From positions 186,001-250,000 of the forward strand of contig CALTBR010000001.1 of the NCBI GenBank assembly GCA_943842425.1: 64,000 nt of DNA, read 5' to 3'. The number at the start of each line of letters is the position of its first letter. The stretch's first letter is position 1. This stretch comes from UBA974 sp002292405. GTDB taxonomy: Bacteria; Bacteroidota; Bacteroidia; Flavobacteriales_D; Sanyastnellaceae. The translations under genes and the position numbers were made by a program. A model generated the notes under the pieces. That model saw only the letters and a list, made by a program, of their open reading frames with translations. It was not told where the DNA came from and searched no databases. Positions 9,232-16,758 of the stretch are shown here, one piece after another.

Positions 9232-11100
9232 TTGAAATTTCATACTTCTTACGATGTTATAGTGGTTGGTGCGGGGCACGCTGGCAATGAGGCGGCGGCG
9301 GCGGCGGCTAATACTGGTGCTAAAACGCTACTTGTGACCATGAATATGGGTGTTATTGGTCAAATGTCGTGTAACCCCGCAATGGGCGGTGTGGCTAAGG
9401 GACAAATTGTCAGGGAAGTTGATGCGTTGGGGGGTTATAGTGGGCTTGTGAGTGATGAAAGTGCTATTCAGTTTAGAATGTTAAATCGTTCTAAGGGTCC
9501 AGCTATGTGGAGCCCTCGTACACAAAATGACAAATACCATTTCGCCTTAACCTGGAGAGAAATGCTTGAAAAAACTCCTGGCCTTGATTTTTGGCAAGAC
9601 TCTGTTACGGGGGTAATTTTAGAAGGTGACAGGTGTGTGGGGGTTAGGACAGCGCTAGGGTCTGAAATAAGAGGAAAGGCTGTTGTGTTGACTAACGGTA
9701 CTTTCTTAAATGGTCTTATGCACATTGGAGAAAAGCAGTTTGGAGGTGGGCGTGCTGGGGAACGAGCGTCATTAGGTATAACGGAGCAGTTGGTAGAGTT
9801 GGGGTTTAAGAGTGGCCGCATGAAAACGGGTACACCGCCGAGAATTGATGGCAGAAGTCTTGATTTCACAAAGATGGAGCGACAACCTGGGGACGACAAC
9901 CCTACACATTTTTCTTTTCTAAAAAAGCGTAAGGATTTAAGCGAACAGCTGCCTTGCCATATTGCGTACACAAACGCTGAGGTTCATGATGTGTTGAGAA
10001 GTGGTTTTGAAAGATCTCCAATGTTTAATGGCCGTATACAAGGTCTTGGGCCAAGGTATTGCCCTAGTATTGAAGATAAAATAGATCGCTTTGCAGATAA
10101 AAGTCGGCATCAATTGTTTGTTGAGCCGGAGGGAAGAAATACAATAGAGATTTATCTAAATGGTTTTTCAACAAGCCTTCCTGAAGAAGTTCAACACGCT
10201 GCGCTAAAACTCATCCCGGGTTTTGAAAATTCGAAAATGTTCAGGCCTGGTTATGCTGTTGAATATGACTACTTCCCTCCTACTCAGCTTAAACATAGCT
10301 TAGAAACATCTTCAGTAAGCAACCTATACTTTGCTGGGCAAATAAATGGTACTACTGGATATGAGGAAGCTGCGTGTCAGGGTTTAATGGCTGGAATAAA
10401 TGCCGCGCGTTCCACGTGGAACAATGAGCCGGTTATTCTTAGTCGTTCAGACGCTTATATAGGTGTTCTTGTTGACGATCTTGTTACAAAAGGTACTGAC
10501 GAGCCTTATAGAATGTTCACATCAAGGGCTGAATACAGAATATTGCTTAGGCAGGACAATGCTGATGAGCGTCTCACACCACTTGGACATAAAATAGGTT
10601 TGGCCTCTGAAGAGCGGTTAAGTCTTTTAGAGAAAAAACAAGTCTCGGTTAAGGGTGTTAGAAAAACACTCGAGAAAACCTCAATTAATCCTGAAGGAGC
10701 AAATGCTTTTCTTAAGAAAATGGGGAGTTCTGAGCTTAGGCAACGTGTTAAGGCTAAGCAATTACTTACAAGGCCTCATATTAATCTACTGTCTATGATA
10801 GACGAAATCCCAGAACTATCATTGTTGTCCGAGATGGAAAAAGACGTGATTGAGCAGGTGGAAATTCAGGCTAAATATGAGGGTTATATTGAGAAGGAGC
10901 AAGTAATGGCAGATCGCATGTCAAAACTCGAAGGGTTGAAAATTCCTAATGATTTAGAGTATTTTAAGCTTGCATCACTTAGCTCTGAGGCAAAACAGAA
11001 ACTCTCTGATAGAAAACCCAAAACACTTGGTGAGGCAGCTAATATCTCCGGAGTGAGCGCCTCTGATGTGAGTGTTCTGCTTATATACTTAGGGAGATAG
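9232..11100 (+). CDS. mnmG: tRNA uridine-5-carboxymethylaminomethyl modification enzyme MnmG (GidA)
   Basis: With MnmE, this FAD enzyme installs (carboxymethyl)aminomethyl groups at wobble U34 of certain tRNAs. The 622-residue product has the FAD motif GAGHAG (~13-18), the alanine-rich helix after it, MSCNPAMGG (~47-55), TGTPPRIDG (~201-209) and the C-terminal EPYRMFTSRAEYRILLRQDN block, so it is full length. The start is TTG at 9232, giving MKFHTSYDVIVVG as in relatives; no ATG or GTG is available before the FAD motif. It ends a four-gene run and abuts, tail to tail, the ykgJ-like gene with one base between stops. Codons ~393-397, in a variable loop, contain a perfect 14-base parS-like palindrome. 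Confidence 0.95.
   Translation: MKFHTSYDVIVVGAGHAGNEAAAAAANTGAKTLLVTMNMGVIGQMSCNPAMGGVAKGQIVREVDALGGYSGLVSDESAIQFRMLNRSKGPAMWSPRTQNDKYHFALTWREMLEKTPGLDFWQDSVTGVILEGDRCVGVRTALGSEIRGKAVVLTNGTFLNGLMHIGEKQFGGGRAGERASLGITEQLVELGFKSGRMKTGTPPRIDGRSLDFTKMERQPGDDNPTHFSFLKKRKDLSEQLPCHIAYTNAEVHDVLRSGFERSPMFNGRIQGLGPRYCPSIEDKIDRFADKSRHQLFVEPEGRNTIEIYLNGFSTSLPEEVQHAALKLIPGFENSKMFRPGYAVEYDYFPPTQLKHSLETSSVSNLYFAGQINGTTGYEEAACQGLMAGINAARSTWNNEPVILSRSDAYIGVLVDDLVTKGTDEPYRMFTSRAEYRILLRQDNADERLTPLGHKIGLASEERLSLLEKKQVSVKGVRKTLEKTSINPEGANAFLKKMGSSELRQRVKAKQLLTRPHINLLSMIDEIPELSLLSEMEKDVIEQVEIQAKYEGYIEKEQVMADRMSKLEGLKIPNDLEYFKLASLSSEAKQKLSDRKPKTLGEAANISGVSASDVSVLLIYLGR
10409..10422. promoter_or_regulatory. parS-like ParB site inside mnmG
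   Basis: GTTCCACGTGGAAC is a perfect 14-base palindrome followed by A, matching the core of the parS consensus. It encodes R-S-T-W-N in a loop of MnmG that is not conserved between species, as expected if the DNA rather than the protein were selected. Confidence 0.6.
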
Positions 11101-11101
11101 G

Positions 11102-11620
11102 TTAGTATTTGTTTCCAGATTTGTCTGGCTTGTTAAGATTAAGTTTCTTTTTCAGTTTATCAACAATTTCAAACGCAGCTGGACACACCTCGGTGTTAGC
11201 TCGAGTAAGCTCAAGTATTTGGTGTTGTCGCCTTCTGTTTGTGTGGGGAAATTCTTGACAGGCTTTAGGCCGCACACTATAAATGCTGCAGTAGTTGTCA
11301 TCACCTAAAAAAACGCATGGTGATTTCTTTAGCACGAAATACTCGTCTGAATCTCTTTTTAGATAGCTCTCCTCTAACTCTTGTGGGCTCAACCTTAAAT
11401 ACTTAGATATTCTTTTTATATCCTTTCCTGAAAAGATTGGACTCGTTGTTTTACAGCAATTCGCACACTTTAAGCAGTCGGTACATTCAAACACCTCTTC
11501 GTGAAGGGGGTGAATAAGTGCGTCAAGTTTCTGGGGGTTCGTCTTTTTGAGTCTTTTGAAAAACGTAATATTTTCATTTCTCTTTAAACGCACCTGTTCT
11601 TTGTGTCTTTCTAAATCCAC
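11102..11620 (-). CDS. YkgJ-family cysteine-cluster protein
   Basis: The roughly 172-residue protein has the family's cysteine pattern: FECTDCLKCANCCK (~48-61), a later SPCVFLGDDNYCSIYSVRPKAC segment (~97-118), and a further Cys near CPAAF. Proteins of this family are predicted to bind zinc or an iron-sulfur cluster; the biochemical role is not established. I take the GTG at 11620 (VDLERHKEQ) as start because it aligns with relatives; the earlier TTG at 11650 would run through the promoter of the divergent aldehyde dehydrogenase gene. The stop lies one base from that of mnmG on the other strand. The family call is firm, the function unknown. Confidence 0.88.
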   Translation of the reverse strand: MDLERHKEQVRLKRNENITFFKRLKKTNPQKLDALIHPLHEEVFECTDCLKCANCCKTTSPIFSGKDIKRISKYLRLSPQELEESYLKRDSDEYFVLKKSPCVFLGDDNYCSIYSVRPKACQEFPHTNRRRQHQILELTRANTEVCPAAFEIVDKLKKKLNLNKPDKSGNKY

Positions 11621-11634
11621 GGTAATTCTAATTG

Positions 11635-11642
11635 TATCTTTG
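11635..11642 (+). promoter_or_regulatory. Consensus -7 promoter element for the aldehyde dehydrogenase gene
   Basis: TATCTTTG is an exact match to the Bacteroidetes -7 consensus TAnnTTTG and lies 34 bases before the ATG at 11677. It implies a leader of about 28-30 bases and rules out the upstream TTG at 11632 as a start for the aldehyde dehydrogenase. Confidence 0.6.
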
Positions 11643-11676
11643 CACCGCAATTAACAGCAAAAAATTATCTTATTAC

Positions 11677-13206
11677 ATGGATATTCAAAAAGTTCTTACC
11701 GATTTGGGTATTAAAGACACAAATCCGGGTGTCATGATCGGAGGCCGTACATTGGGTTCGGGCCCACATATTGATTCTGTTTCTCCGACAGATGGAAAAA
11801 CAATAGCGCGCGTAACCACTTCTACATCAAGTGATTATAATGTTGTTATGGATGCAGCAAGCAAAGCTTTTATTGAATGGAAGAAGTGGAGCGCCCCAGA
11901 GCGTGGTGAGGTGGTTCGTCAATTTGGTGACGCTCTTCGCGAAAAGAAGAAGTCATTAGGGGCTTTAGTTTCCTACGAAATGGGGAAGAGTTATCAAGAG
12001 GGTCTCGGTGAGGTTCAGGAGATGATTGATATTTGTGATTTTGCATTGGGACAAAGCCGAATGCTTTATGGTCTCACAATGCATTCAGAGCGCCGGAATC
12101 ACCGGATGTACGAGCAGTATCACCCACTGGGAACTGTTGGAATTATTTCTGCCTTTAACTTCCCTGTTGCTGTTTGGTGCTGGAATACTGCTCTTGCATG
12201 GGTGTCGGGTGATGTTTGTGTTTGGAAGCCTTCTGAGAAAACTCCTCTTTGTGCAATTGCTTGCCAAAACATTTGGGTTGAAGTGGCTGAAGCCAATGGT
12301 GTCCCTGAGGGTATTTCTTGTGTAGTTAATGGAGATTATAAAGTGGGTGAAATGTTAAGTGGTGACAGGCGTGTTCCGCTTATTAGTGCTACAGGATCTA
12401 CGCGTATGGGTAAAATTGTTGCTCAGGCAGTTGCAGCTCGTTTGGGCCGATCATTGTTAGAGTTAGGTGGAAACAACGCTCTAATCATCACACCTGATGC
12501 TGATCTTAAAGTTGTTGTTCCAGCCGCTGTGTTTGGTGCTGTTGGTACTTGTGGACAGCGTTGCACAAGTACAAGGAGGGTTATCGTTCATTCTAGTATT
12601 TACGAAAAAGTTAAAGACCAGCTTACACAAGCCTACAAACAGGTTCGAATCGGAGATCCACTCGATGAAAACAATCATGTAGGTCCGCTTATCGATACGC
12701 TTGCTGTCGATGGGTACTTGGCGGCCCTTAAGGCTGTTGAAGAGCAGGGTGGAACTGTGCTTGTTCCTGGTGGGGTTCTTGAGGGAGAGGGTTATGAAAG
12801 TGGTTGTTACGTTAGACCAGCTATTGCTGAGGTTAATAACCAAATGCAAATCGTTCAACACGAGACTTTCGCACCTATTCTTTACATTATGAAATACGAA
12901 ACCGTTGAAGAAGCTATAGCGATGCAAAACGGTGTGGTTCAAGGTTTATCATCTGCTATCATGACGAACAACCTCCGTGAAGCTGAGTTGTTTTTATCTG
13001 CAGCTGGTTCTGATTGTGGAATTGCTAACGTGAATATTGGAACATCTGGAGCTGAAATAGGGGGGGCTTTCGGGGGAGAGAAAGAAACTGGTGGTGGTCG
13101 AGAGAGTGGATCTGATGCTTGGAAGGCATATATGAGACGCCAAACAAACACCATCAACTATGGTAAAGATCTGCCTTTAGCTCAGGGAATAAAATTCGAC
13201 CTTTGA
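11677..13206 (+). CDS. amaB: ALDH7-type aldehyde dehydrogenase (aminoadipate-semialdehyde dehydrogenase-like)
   Basis: This 509-residue NAD(P)-dependent dehydrogenase belongs to the antiquitin/AmaB group, which oxidises alpha-aminoadipic semialdehyde (piperideine-6-carboxylate) in lysine breakdown. Family marks are SAFNFPVAVW, the general-base Glu in LELGGNN, and the catalytic nucleophile in GQRCTSTRR (Cys296). The C-terminal GGEKETGGGRESGSDAWKAYMRRQTNTINY block is diagnostic for ALDH7 rather than other ALDH groups. The start is ATG at 11677, supported by the TATCTTTG promoter and by homology. It overlaps the thioredoxin lipoprotein gene by 4 bases, and a strong terminator lies 66 bases past its stop. 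No other lysine-degradation gene is in the window, so substrate is family inference. Confidence 0.9.
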   Translation: MDIQKVLTDLGIKDTNPGVMIGGRTLGSGPHIDSVSPTDGKTIARVTTSTSSDYNVVMDAASKAFIEWKKWSAPERGEVVRQFGDALREKKKSLGALVSYEMGKSYQEGLGEVQEMIDICDFALGQSRMLYGLTMHSERRNHRMYEQYHPLGTVGIISAFNFPVAVWCWNTALAWVSGDVCVWKPSEKTPLCAIACQNIWVEVAEANGVPEGISCVVNGDYKVGEMLSGDRRVPLISATGSTRMGKIVAQAVAARLGRSLLELGGNNALIITPDADLKVVVPAAVFGAVGTCGQRCTSTRRVIVHSSIYEKVKDQLTQAYKQVRIGDPLDENNHVGPLIDTLAVDGYLAALKAVEEQGGTVLVPGGVLEGEGYESGCYVRPAIAEVNNQMQIVQHETFAPILYIMKYETVEEAIAMQNGVVQGLSSAIMTNNLREAELFLSAAGSDCGIANVNIGTSGAEIGGAFGGEKETGGGRESGSDAWKAYMRRQTNTINYGKDLPLAQGIKFDL

Positions 13207-14384
13207 TACCGGGTAGGGGAATATATATCTCATATTTAGCGACTTTGTTTGTCGCTGCTTTAATGTTGTTTGGGTGCTCAACTGGTCAAAAAAAATCGGT
13301 TGAGCACCTTTTTTATTCCGCCGTATTTAAGCTTGATGATTCTACATGCGTTACGGTGCTTACAGAGAAAATAGATGGGGGTTTAGTGGTTAAAAATGGG
13401 GTGGAGGACATTTTTGTGAAATCACTGGGCGATGGCTGTTATTCAGTGCCTGTTTTTGGGGGGTCGTGGACGGGAGAGTGGGGTGGGGGAGTTTGGACAG
13501 GTGATTGGATAGATTCGTTAAGAACTAAAGATTATCGGGTTAAACTTGAGGTGAGTCCTTTAGAAAATCTTGTTCCGGTTAGGGGTGAGTTAATTAACTC
13601 TGTCTGGGACACATCGATAGGAAAGTTTAAACTCGCTCAAAAAGGGGATTCGGCCTGGGCAACTTTTATAACTTCCACTGGAGATTATAGATATCTCGCT
13701 GGGAAAATAGATACAATTGCGAACGAGTTTAAAATTCAAAATTTCGATGGGGTGCATCTTTTTTATTTCGAGGGATCAATCCGGGGAGATTCAATAACCA
13801 GCGGGGTGTTTAAGAGTGGAATTCATTACAACACTTCATGGAACGGGGTGAGGGCGGAAAACGAAAAGGTTAAATGGAGCTCTAAGCAGAAGTGGGGTAG
13901 GGGAGAGAGGGTGGGGTTTGAGGGGGTGAACTCAGGTGGAGAGGTTGAGGTTTGGTCTAGGGAAAGGTTTAAAAAGTCTGGGTATAAACTTCTTGTAGTA
14001 GATGTTATGGGTACATGGTGCCCTAACTGTATGGACGAGGTGAGGTTGTTGAAGGAGTTGTCTTTAGATTATCCAGAAATGCTCGTTGTATCTATGTCTT
14101 TCGAAAGGTCTAAAGGTGATGAGGCTTTGAGAAGAATAGCAAAGTTTAAAGAGAGTCTAGGGGTTTCTTGGGAAATGTTACATGGAGGAGCTGCTAGCAA
14201 GAGTGAGGCTGATTCGCGCCTTGCTTTTTTCGGGGGGGTTAGGTCTTTTCCCACAACAGCATTTATCCCGCTAGAGGGCGATCCAATTATCCACTCGGGC
14301 TTTAATGGGCCAGCAACGGGTGGGGCATATGAAGAAGAGGTGGTGTTCTTCCGAGAAACTATTGAGGCTTTTTTAAATGATTAG
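13203..14384 (+). CDS. Thioredoxin-fold lipoprotein (TlpA/ResA-like)
   Basis: The 393-residue product begins at TTG 13203, overlapping the previous stop. Residues ~8-25 form a lipoprotein signal (LMLFGC, lipidated Cys25). Residues ~35-240 are a Gly/Trp-rich domain of unknown function, like the N-terminal domains that precede thioredoxin modules in Bacteroidetes; residues ~245-390 are a thioredoxin domain with redox motif WCPNC (Cys273/Cys276) and a cis-proline-like SFPTTAF. It should act as a periplasmic thiol-disulfide oxidoreductase. The codons for the lipobox lie inside an intrinsic terminator (13273-13314), so expression from the upstream promoter probably needs read-through. The coding strand is strikingly G-rich. 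It ends in a 4-bp TTAG convergent overlap with the next gene. Confidence 0.82.
   Translation: MIPGRGIYISYLATLFVAALMLFGCSTGQKKSVEHLFYSAVFKLDDSTCVTVLTEKIDGGLVVKNGVEDIFVKSLGDGCYSVPVFGGSWTGEWGGGVWTGDWIDSLRTKDYRVKLEVSPLENLVPVRGELINSVWDTSIGKFKLAQKGDSAWATFITSTGDYRYLAGKIDTIANEFKIQNFDGVHLFYFEGSIRGDSITSGVFKSGIHYNTSWNGVRAENEKVKWSSKQKWGRGERVGFEGVNSGGEVEVWSRERFKKSGYKLLVVDVMGTWCPNCMDEVRLLKELSLDYPEMLVVSMSFERSKGDEALRRIAKFKESLGVSWEMLHGGAASKSEADSRLAFFGGVRSFPTTAFIPLEGDPIIHSGFNGPATGGAYEEEVVFFRETIEAFLND
13273..13314 (+). terminator. Intrinsic terminator embedded in the lipoprotein signal codons
   Basis: Arms GGTGCTCAAC (13273-13282) and GTTGAGCACC (13299-13308) pair perfectly over 10 bases with a 16-base loop, followed at once by six T (13309-13314). 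It lies 66 bases after the aldehyde dehydrogenase stop but inside the reading frame of the thioredoxin lipoprotein (residues ~24-38). Confidence 0.8.
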
Positions 14385-16381
14385 TCTTTAAAACCGTTCA
14401 CTTTGTCTACAACAATTTTTTCATCCCTGTTAAGCAATTCCCAAGCTGTGTGGAACGCTAAACGCCCTACGTTTGTCATCTTAGTGAACATTATCTTCTC
14501 AACATCATCTCCTGGAGCGTGGTAGTCTTCGTGAACACCGCTGAAGTAAAAAATCACAGGAATATTGTGCTTTGCAAAGTTGTAGTGATCTGAACGATAG
14601 TAAAATCTATTGGGATCATCTGGAGCGTTGAAAGTATAATCAAGGTTGATTTTAGTAAAAGATGAATTCGCTGATTCTGAAATCTCATGGAGCTCTGAGC
14701 TAAGCTTATCTGATCCAATTAAATAGATGTAGTTTTCATCATCTGAGTGAGCCTCATCAACCCTGCCTATCATATCAATGTTTAAATTTGCAACCGTATT
14801 TTCTAGTGGGAAAACGGGGTGATCGGAATACCACTCCGACCCAAGTAATCCTTTTTCTTCACCCACAACATTCATAAATAAAACGCTCCTTCTCGGTCCG
14901 TCGCCGTTTTTATATGCCTTCATAAAAATCCTAGCTAGCTCCATTACGGTTACGGTGCCAGACCCGTCATCATCTGCGCCGTTGTTAACCTCCCCGTCAA
15001 CAATTCCAATATGGTCGTAATGAGATGTTATAACAACAACCTCTTCCTTTAAATCCTTCTCGGTGCCGGGTAGGTATGCAAGGATGTTTTTTCCATTAAA
15101 CTCTGTTCTGTTGATCTCTAAATTATAGTTGAGGGCGAAGCCAAAATCACCCGTTGTCACCACCCCTTTTTTCTCGCCTTTCTTTTTAATTTTCGCAATG
15201 TTTTTAATGTTTTCCGATGTGTCAAACCAAACATCCGCGGCTTCTTCTCTGACAAAAAAAGTGGGTATGCTCGCGCCCTCACCTTCCTTGGTTCTATTTA
15301 AAATTGTTGATTTACGTGTCATATAAAACTTCATTCTTCCTTTAAACGTGCTGTAGTCTGAGTTGGGCATTACAACAATAAAAGCTGCAGCTCCGAGAGA
15401 CTCTGCCCTCTCTCTTTTTGAAGTGGTGTTGTTTGCACTTTCTGAGTCTGGGTTTCTAACATCTCCCTGTAAAACCACAACACACTTGCCTTTTACATCA
15501 ATCTTAGCATAATCATCATACTCATTAACGCTTAAAGCTCCGTAACCAGCAAAAACCATCGGAACATCTTTCATTGATTTTTTATTGATTCCTGGATAAA
15601 CCAAAAAACCATCAACCATCTTTAATTCCTGCCCTGCAATATTCATAACCCCTCCTTGAATTTGAGAATTAAGCATCGGCACATCTTGGGTGTATGATTT
15701 TCCGTCGTAGGGTTCAAAACCAAGTTTAGAATAGTAGTTTTCTAAATAAAGCGCCGTTAGCTCAGCGCCCCTTGTTCCTGTTTCTCTTCCTTCAAACTCA
15801 TCAGATGCAATTATACTTAGGTGGGATCTTAGTTTTGTAGAGTCCATCATTTGACCGTATCCTGATTGACTAATAGAGGTTGGGGTGTCTGTTGGGTTGG
15901 TTTGGGATAGGGTGGAAAATACCGATGACACACACAGTAATAGAGTTAAAACTCCGCATGCAATTTTTCTAACTCGTGTTGCGTGGCGCCCCCCTTCGAA
16001 TTTGGCGTTGAGAAAAGCCTCTGTGATATCTATCGCATCTTGTTCGCTTACAAATCTTGCGGGAATACAAATTACGTTTGCGTCATTGTGGGTTTTTGCT
16101 AGGTGCGCAATTTCTGGGGTCCAAGCTATGGCTGCTCTAACTTCGCTGTGTTTATTCGCTGTCATAGCAACCCCGTTGGCTGATCCGCATATTAAAATTC
16201 CAAGTTCTGAATCTTTTAAAGACACGTCATGAGCAACGGTATGAGCAAAATCTGGGTAATCAACACTCTCTGTGCTATCCGTTCCGCAATTTTTTACTGA
16301 AAAACCACGTTCTTTGAGGTATTCTATTATTGTGTTTTTATATGCCGGTCCTGCGTGATCACATCCAATACTAAAATTCAT
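14381..16381 (-). CDS. Fusion: ribose-5-phosphate isomerase B + signal anchor + M28 metallopeptidase
   Basis: One uninterrupted frame encodes 666 residues from ATG 16381 (MNFSIGCDHAG, the usual RpiB start). Residues 1-~140 are a complete RpiB: DHAG near the N-terminus, catalytic Cys65 in LICGSANG, and the terminal EGGRHATRV. Without any stop the chain continues RKIACGVLTLLLCVSSVF (~138-155), a perfect Sec signal core, then a secreted M28 peptidase. A PA-like insert (~260-380) and zinc-ligand regions HYDHIG, GADDDGSGT, GEEKGLLGS, NIDMIGR and HAPGDD are all present. RpiB (pentose phosphate pathway) is cytosolic and M28 enzymes are secreted, so the product is either a membrane-anchored bifunctional protein or two products made by an unrecognised internal start. 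No ATG, GTG or TTG begins the second part. A lost stop codon or a sequencing error are alternatives. Confidence 0.85.
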   Translation of the reverse strand: MNFSIGCDHAGPAYKNTIIEYLKERGFSVKNCGTDSTESVDYPDFAHTVAHDVSLKDSELGILICGSANGVAMTANKHSEVRAAIAWTPEIAHLAKTHNDANVICIPARFVSEQDAIDITEAFLNAKFEGGRHATRVRKIACGVLTLLLCVSSVFSTLSQTNPTDTPTSISQSGYGQMMDSTKLRSHLSIIASDEFEGRETGTRGAELTALYLENYYSKLGFEPYDGKSYTQDVPMLNSQIQGGVMNIAGQELKMVDGFLVYPGINKKSMKDVPMVFAGYGALSVNEYDDYAKIDVKGKCVVVLQGDVRNPDSESANNTTSKRERAESLGAAAFIVVMPNSDYSTFKGRMKFYMTRKSTILNRTKEGEGASIPTFFVREEAADVWFDTSENIKNIAKIKKKGEKKGVVTTGDFGFALNYNLEINRTEFNGKNILAYLPGTEKDLKEEVVVITSHYDHIGIVDGEVNNGADDDGSGTVTVMELARIFMKAYKNGDGPRRSVLFMNVVGEEKGLLGSEWYSDHPVFPLENTVANLNIDMIGRVDEAHSDDENYIYLIGSDKLSSELHEISESANSSFTKINLDYTFNAPDDPNRFYYRSDHYNFAKHNIPVIFYFSGVHEDYHAPGDDVEKIMFTKMTNVGRLAFHTAWELLNRDEKIVVDKVNGFKD

Positions 16382-16758
16382 GAGAGTAGGTGTTTTAAAG
16401 GTGCGTAAGTTAATTAACAAGCGTTGTTCATTGCATTAAAAAAATTGTTGGTATTAAGTGATAAATATGGTTTGGATTTAAGGGGTTAAAAGCGTAAGCA
16501 AACCACGGGGTTTATTTTCCTAATTTTTTACATTATTCTTTACAGTGCTTTTTACACAAAGTTTATATTTTTATCAACTCTGTAAAATCAAAAAATACAA
16601 TAAACTTTTCAGTATATAACTTTAATGAAAGCTCGTTGAAAACACCACTTAAAAAATTGATTTATAACCATCAAACCTGTTTAAAACATGTTGACAGGTG
16701 GTTGTTATATCTGAAATTATTTAAAAACAGTATTAAAAGTAAAACAGTTATCCCTGAT
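16382..16758. other. AT-rich intergenic leader between rpiB-M28 and the MORN gene
   Basis: About 377 bases, roughly three-quarters A/T, hold no gene I can support. The frame downstream is open back to a TTG at 16636, but that stretch lacks protein-like features. The segment contains an imperfect inverted repeat (16663-16709). It must hold the divergent promoters of the fusion gene and of the MORN/two-component operon, yet no clear TAnnTTTG was identified. Confidence 0.6.
16663..16709. repeat. Imperfect inverted repeat in the leader of the MORN operon
   Basis: TATAAC (16663-16668) pairs with GTTATA (16704-16709) and ACCTGT (16675-16680) with ACAGGT (16694-16699), with unpaired bases between the two stems and a 13-base loop. 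It has no T-run, so it is a possible operator or mRNA leader hairpin rather than a terminator. Confidence 0.4.

Noticed and set aside
9292..9309. GCG triplet repeat in mnmG as a phase-variable tract
   Set aside because: It encodes the alanine-rich helix conserved after the FAD motif in MnmG proteins generally.
16636..16758. Upstream coding extension of the MORN gene from TTG 16636
   Set aside because: It would put ~40 residues before the signal peptide, and it covers an inverted repeat in a leader region.
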